From Morella rubra (taxonomy: Eukaryota; Streptophyta; Magnoliopsida; Fagales; Myricaceae): a DNA stretch of 64,000 bases. Under the pieces are notes generated by a model. It did no database searches and was not told the origin of the DNA. It worked only from the letters and a program-made list of their open reading frames with translations. The translations under genes and the position numbers were made by a program. Below are positions 59,889-64,000 of the stretch, piece by piece. Every line of letters begins with the position of its first letter. Positions within the stretch are counted from its first letter, which is position 1. The DNA is taken from assembly GCA_003952965.2 (NCBI GenBank), contig CM025856.1, forward strand, positions 10,799,247-10,863,246. Reading direction: 5' to 3'.

Positions 59889-60173
59889 TGATTGAGCTAG
59901 AATATTGCATGATTAGTACATCTAATACGAATATAGTTGCAATTCTTTCATGTCACATTTATTGTTTTAGATGGGAAATAGATTAAGGGCCATTAATCCA
60001 AGTTGTGATTTAAATTGATAAAATATCATGATTTATTCTTTATTGTATAACATGTGATTAAATTATATTTTCATGCAACATTTTATTCCTGAACAGCATG
60101 TATCTAGCTCATATGTGTCCAGATACATTTGCAGAATCATTTTCTTTATCACATAAGCACTATGATTATTATT
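59889..60173 (+). repeat. Right LTR of the Athila-like element, truncated
   Basis: Matches the first 280 or so bases of the left LTR, then is interrupted at 60174 by another LTR. Only a few bases separate that LTR from the Copia remnant on its far side, so most of this LTR has been deleted. Confidence 0.75.
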
Positions 60174-61435
60174 TGTCACGCCCTATGCCAGTACGTACCC
60201 CTTAGGCTCACCTATGGAGATAGTCCGCACAAAAGCGGGGATTACAGCAGGAATCGAACATATTGGCTTTGAGAAAGCTTAGCGGAAACATTTAATTAAT
60301 ACAGTTTTGTACAAGGGACAAAACACCTAAAAGCATGACACAAGTTAGAAAAAGGAAGACAAAAACTGAAGGGGACAAAAAAGGAGGGTGCAGGCCGACT
60401 ACCTCATTCTCTTTCCCCCTTTTTTCTTCTTTTTTTTCTCCCTTTTCCTTCCATTGTCCTTCTCTTTCTCTTATTCGGTCTCTCTCTTCCTTTCTCTATC
60501 GGCAGGTGAAGGTTCTCTCCCTGTGTCTCTATCTCTCTCACTTGTGTCAAAAAAAACAAGGGGACCAATTCTATAGTCAATCGGTTGAAGTTAAAAAAGC
60601 CAAATAACTATGGTTAACTCTCCGCTTTTCCTCTAACTTCACACCCTATACTAACTAGGCAATCATGGAGCTATAGTTTACTAGGACAAGCCATCCAACT
60701 AAATGGGCATAAGGGGCAGTAATGAGGCTGTTTGTGACAAGTATTTGCTTAACTCTTACCTAGGCAATCATTGTGATTGCCAAAATCCATTTTCCCACTC
60801 AAACTAAACAACCGAACTGCCCTTGCACTCTATCATGTAAATGCATGCACAAAAGACAAAATGAGGGCCAATGGGAGAGTGTAGAGTAATCAGCTAAAGG
60901 GGAAAGAAAGAGAGAGAAAGAACGAAAAGGAAAAGTTGTCATTAAATGCATCATCGGCCAAGACATGGAGTGTGCTAAAAATTAATGCAAGAGAGGGGAT
61001 ATTAATTAGACTAGGACATAATATAATATAAGGATGAAAGCAAAATATTCAGGACATAATAACAACTTATAATCGGCTATAAGCTAGAAAGAAATAATTA
61101 AATGGTAATCAAGGATCATTAAACATGCTAAATATTAGGAACATTAAAGCAAGAAATAAAATTAAAGATACATATCATTTGGAAAGACTTTTAATAGAAT
61201 TAAATCCCCCAATGTGAGTAGTAATGAAGTAATAACAATTATTAAGTTCAATAAGAAATAATATGAAAACAAATGCAACACCTAAATGAAAATTAAGAGA
61301 ATTAAAAATATGAATCAAGTATATTAAAAATAATGTAAGCTTATTAAAGAAATAGCTGAGACTAGAAAACTCCAATTAGCATATCATACCAGTTTTATTT
61401 ATGTCAAACAGGTGAAAATAGAGAGGGGTGTTACA
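60174..61435 (-). repeat. Solo LTR (Ty3-type) nested in the Athila-like right LTR
   Basis: 1262 bases between TTATT (60169-60173) and TTATG (61436-61440), an imperfect 5-base duplication. Read on the minus strand it starts TGTAACACCCCTCTC and ends GGGCGTGACA, a common plant Ty3 LTR pattern. No internal region. Orientation inferred from those ends. Confidence 0.6.
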
Positions 61436-61441
61436 TTATGA

Positions 61442-61752
61442 TTACTATTGACCTAGGGCTTTGGTACGCTAGAGACACACACATGAACCTAATGGAACTT
61501 GCCATTTCTTAGGTTCATCTCTAGTTTCCTGCAGTACCAAGAAACAAAACTCGGTTGAGTTATCAACAACCGAAGCGGAATACATTGGTAGCCAGTAGTT
61601 GTTGCGCTCAAGTGTTGTGGATGAAACAAACTTTCAAAGACTTTGGGCTGGAGTTTGATAGTATACCTATCAAATCTAACATTGCAAGTGCTATCAATTT
61701 GTCCAAGCATCCCCTCCAACACTTTAGGACTAAACACATTGAAGTGAGAAAT
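61442..61752 (+). mobile_element. Copia RNase H remnant (right half)
   Basis: A fossil continuing the piece at 52430-52704. It carries a LGLWY block, KKQNSVELSTTEAEYIG-like and SSCCAQVLWMKQTFKDFGLE blocks, and KHPLQHFRTKHIEVR, all landmarks of the Copia RNase H C-terminus. It is cut at 61753 by the next LTR. Confidence 0.8.
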
Positions 61753-63997
61753 TGTCATACCCCGAGCTTTTAGCATCACATGCATGTTGTTTGCTTTTGT
61801 TTAGTAGTGTATTAGGGGGTACTTAGTGACTAAGAGAGAGTATTTAGTACTTGAGATATTAAGTTTGAAACCTTGATTAGGACATTATTTAGTGAGATTT
61901 GGAGTTCACGTGCAACTAGGTTGTTGTTCCGAATGTTGAGGAGCTCGTATTGGATCAATTTAATTTTTTAAGCTAGTAGGACGTTTTTCCCTCGAAAACC
62001 GAACCATATGATTTTATCTTTTAATATGTTGGGAGATTATCCACGAGTTTATGGTTTAAATTTGGAGACTTTTATTTTTCAGAAGCAAGTAGGTCGATTA
62101 ATTAGAAGCAATTACGTTGATTTGCGATTATCGAAAGATTAGTGAAATGATTGGCAAGACTTAGCCATTAAGCAAGAAAATTTTGGCTGCCCTAGAGAGT
62201 GACACCTATGAGGACTATATAGCACGACAAATTGAAGCTAGAAGCAGACGAATCAATGGAAAAAGCACAACCATAAAGGCTAGGACCTAGGTAGCTTGAG
62301 GTGTCGACCACCGGTGAACCTAGGCAGCGACTCGCCTGAGCTATAGGGTGAATTTAAGCCATAGGCATGCCCAGCAGCTGCTTGAGGTGGTTGGGTGTCG
62401 TCGCATGGTCGATGTAGCCTTTTGAGTCACCGAAGCTAGCCTAGACACGTGTCGCGATGTGACGAACCAAGCTTGCCTATAAATAGGGGGTGGCCAGCCA
62501 TTTAAACTTACACCAACTCCTTTGATAATTGTGAGTTAAACGTAAGATTAGTAGTGACATGAAGTAGAAGGAAGAAGGAAGAAATCGATTAAGAGAAGTT
62601 TAGCGAAGATCAAGCTCGCTTAGAGGTAAAGTTTAGTTGGTTATCTTTGATTTCGATTCAAGTTTTCAAGATGATTATTGTGAATCTCTTGTATTTCTTA
62701 TTCTAGCATCTCTTGATGTTGTTAGTATTTTTCTATTCTTCCTATTGTTCTTGATGAAGAACAAGCTCGTCCTTTCAAAAAAGTATCATTTTCAAAATTC
62801 GATTCGTTTTCAAGTTGTTTTTCAACTTTGATCATTTTTTTTTTAATTTCTTCCAAAAGTTGTTTTTCAAAGCTTGAACATATTTCTTTCCTTCTGATTT
62901 CAATACTTTTCATGTCAAAATTGGTATTTTCTACGTGGTGATTAAGCCGGTTTTTAACCGAAAAATTAAAGTGTTAGAAACGAGTTAAGGAGTTGTATAT
63001 CATAAGTGAGATGTATGAGCATTGGTATGAGACATGCATACTTAACTTATACGTTGGAAAGGAATATTTTGATGTTCAAGTAGTGGTTAAGGTGTTGCAT
63101 ATCATGAATGATATGTATGGATGTTGACATGAGACATGCATACTTAACGCATACTGTGAAGACTTGACTCTACTGTGCACAAGAGGATGTGTTCACTTGT
63201 TGTGACATTCTGGCCTCTCTGTTGTACGCGGAAAGATCCTCTATGAGGATACCAATTCTACTCTAGGAGTAATGCCTCGAAATACGAGCCATGTTCTATC
63301 TAGGAGTAATGCCGCAAAACATGGAGGTTACTTGAAACTCATCACTCTGGCCAAGTGATTCACTCTAAGAGTAAGAGGAGTGGTGATTGAAAAATGGAAA
63401 AGATCATTTTAAAGAAACTGAGTCTTTTCATTTACTTTCTTATTCTGTTGAGATTTTATTGTTGAATGAGTTTCTTCAATATCTTTTATTCTATTCTGTT
63501 GTACTAACTGCAGGCTTTACTGAGTCATTTGGACTCACCGTTGTTTGTTAAATATTTTCTTTAGCAGATGTCTGAGGTTTATTTAGGAGAGTTCACCAAG
63601 GCTATTCAACATGGCTTTGTCACTCTGGAATTGACCTTTCGTGTTTATGTCACAAGAGACCTAGATGTTCTGGTAGAGGGACGAGGACATAGGTGGATCA
63701 CTCCGCACTCAAATAACTATGTCAATATTTCGGACTTAGAGGACACTGACGACAAAGATTAGAAATCTTCAGTGTTAATGTTTTCTTAGTTTTCGCTGCA
63801 GTTTTCTTTTTAGTATGTACATTATAGAAAGTTGGTCCTCTTTTGTAATACCTCGGTATTAATAAAAGGTCCTTCGTGTGTTTTGCTTAGTATCTTGTTG
63901 CTTTATTGATCTTCCCATAGGCCGTAACCTCAGCTTTATTAGTTGTGTTCATTACTATAAGACAACGCTTGAGGTCTTAATGGTCCGGGCTATTACA
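61753..63997 (+). repeat. Ty3-type LTR at the right edge of the window (solo or 5' LTR)
   Basis: Begins TGTCATACCCCGAGC inside the Copia RNase H remnant and ends ...GGGCTATTACA three bases before the window end. A polyadenylation-like AATAAA lies near 63858. Whether an internal region follows cannot be seen. The left flank is GAAAT, and the next bases (GAC) do not repeat it, which favours a 5' LTR over a solo LTR. Confidence 0.65.
63568..63762 (+). other. Short ORF inside the LTR
   Basis: A 64-codon ORF near the 3' part of the LTR (MSEVYLGEFTKAIQHGF ... acidic end SDLEDTDDKD), upstream of the poly-A signal. It has no recognised domain. Its meaning is unclear and it may be chance. Confidence 0.2.
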
Positions 63998-64000
63998 GAC

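Larger units (their letters stand above)
52705..60173 (+). mobile_element. Athila-like Ty3 element with gag and protease but no visible RT/integrase
   Basis: A fossil. Left LTR 52705-54518 (1814 bases), internal region 54519-59888, and the start of the right LTR 59889-60173 beginning TGATTGAGCTAG after a purine tract. The right LTR is truncated where a solo LTR inserted and the rest is lost. The internal region shows Athila-type gag and a DLG-type protease, then only non-coding sequence: no reverse transcriptase, RNase H or integrase. The element would be non-autonomous or internally deleted. It is broken, with a dozen or so breaks, and further interrupted by the solo LTR at 55373-56720. It inserted into the Copia remnant. 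Confidence 0.75.

Noticed and set aside
60335-60607. Pyrimidine-rich ORFs in the minus-strand solo LTR
   Set aside because: Low-complexity CT-rich sequence inside an LTR, with no domain.

Overview
The window is plant nuclear DNA, most likely from a eudicot. It holds a plant-type caulimovirid fossil, FAR1-lineage Mutator elements, TRIMs, a CACTA element, a plant L1 LINE with an RNase H domain, and Copia (Sirevirus-like) and Ty3 (Athila-like) LTR elements. It is a scaffolded assembly with a 1000-base run of N at 22327-23326. I could not support any intact host gene. Nearly everything recognisable is a transposable element or a decayed remnant, and many are nested in one another.

Layout, left to right. 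1-4386: a Sirevirus-like, gag-only LTR element inserted in an Athila-like LTR whose right part is 4387-5726. That LTR in turn sits in a FAR1-type Mutator transposase pseudogene (5727 to about 7790). About 7800-12322: a decayed L1-type LINE ending in poly-A. 12323-18740 (minus strand): an endogenous caulimovirid, florendovirus-like. 19170-21659: a Mutator-like element carrying a solo LTR with a perfect target duplication. 21910 onward: a hAT-like end running toward the gap. 23921-25170: two TRIMs back to back.

The best-defined element is 25498-37369. It has about 215-bp terminal inverted repeats and a perfect 9-bp target duplication (TCAAGACTG). Inside are a minus-strand FAR1-type transposase gene, a convergent plus-strand gene of the plant-transposon-associated kind, and a later insertion of a large solo LTR (32884-36670). 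The element interrupts an unidentified open reading frame.

37370-49200 is mostly anonymous. It includes a solo LTR at 40017-40568 with a near-perfect target duplication, a 3.6-kb CACTA element (41230-44810) and a 66-bp tandem repeat near 47.3 kb. From about 50.1 kb to the end is a stack of nested LTR elements. Copia pol remnants (50150-51184, 52430-52704, 61442-61752) are interrupted by a solo LTR (51185-52281), by an Athila-like element with gag and protease but no visible reverse transcriptase (52705-60173), and by a large LTR (61753-63997). The Athila-like element itself contains two solo LTRs (55373-56720 with a perfect AATTT duplication, and 60174-61435).

The locus works mainly as an insertion sink. 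The only coding partnership I infer is the transposase and accessory gene pair of the 11.9-kb Mutator element.
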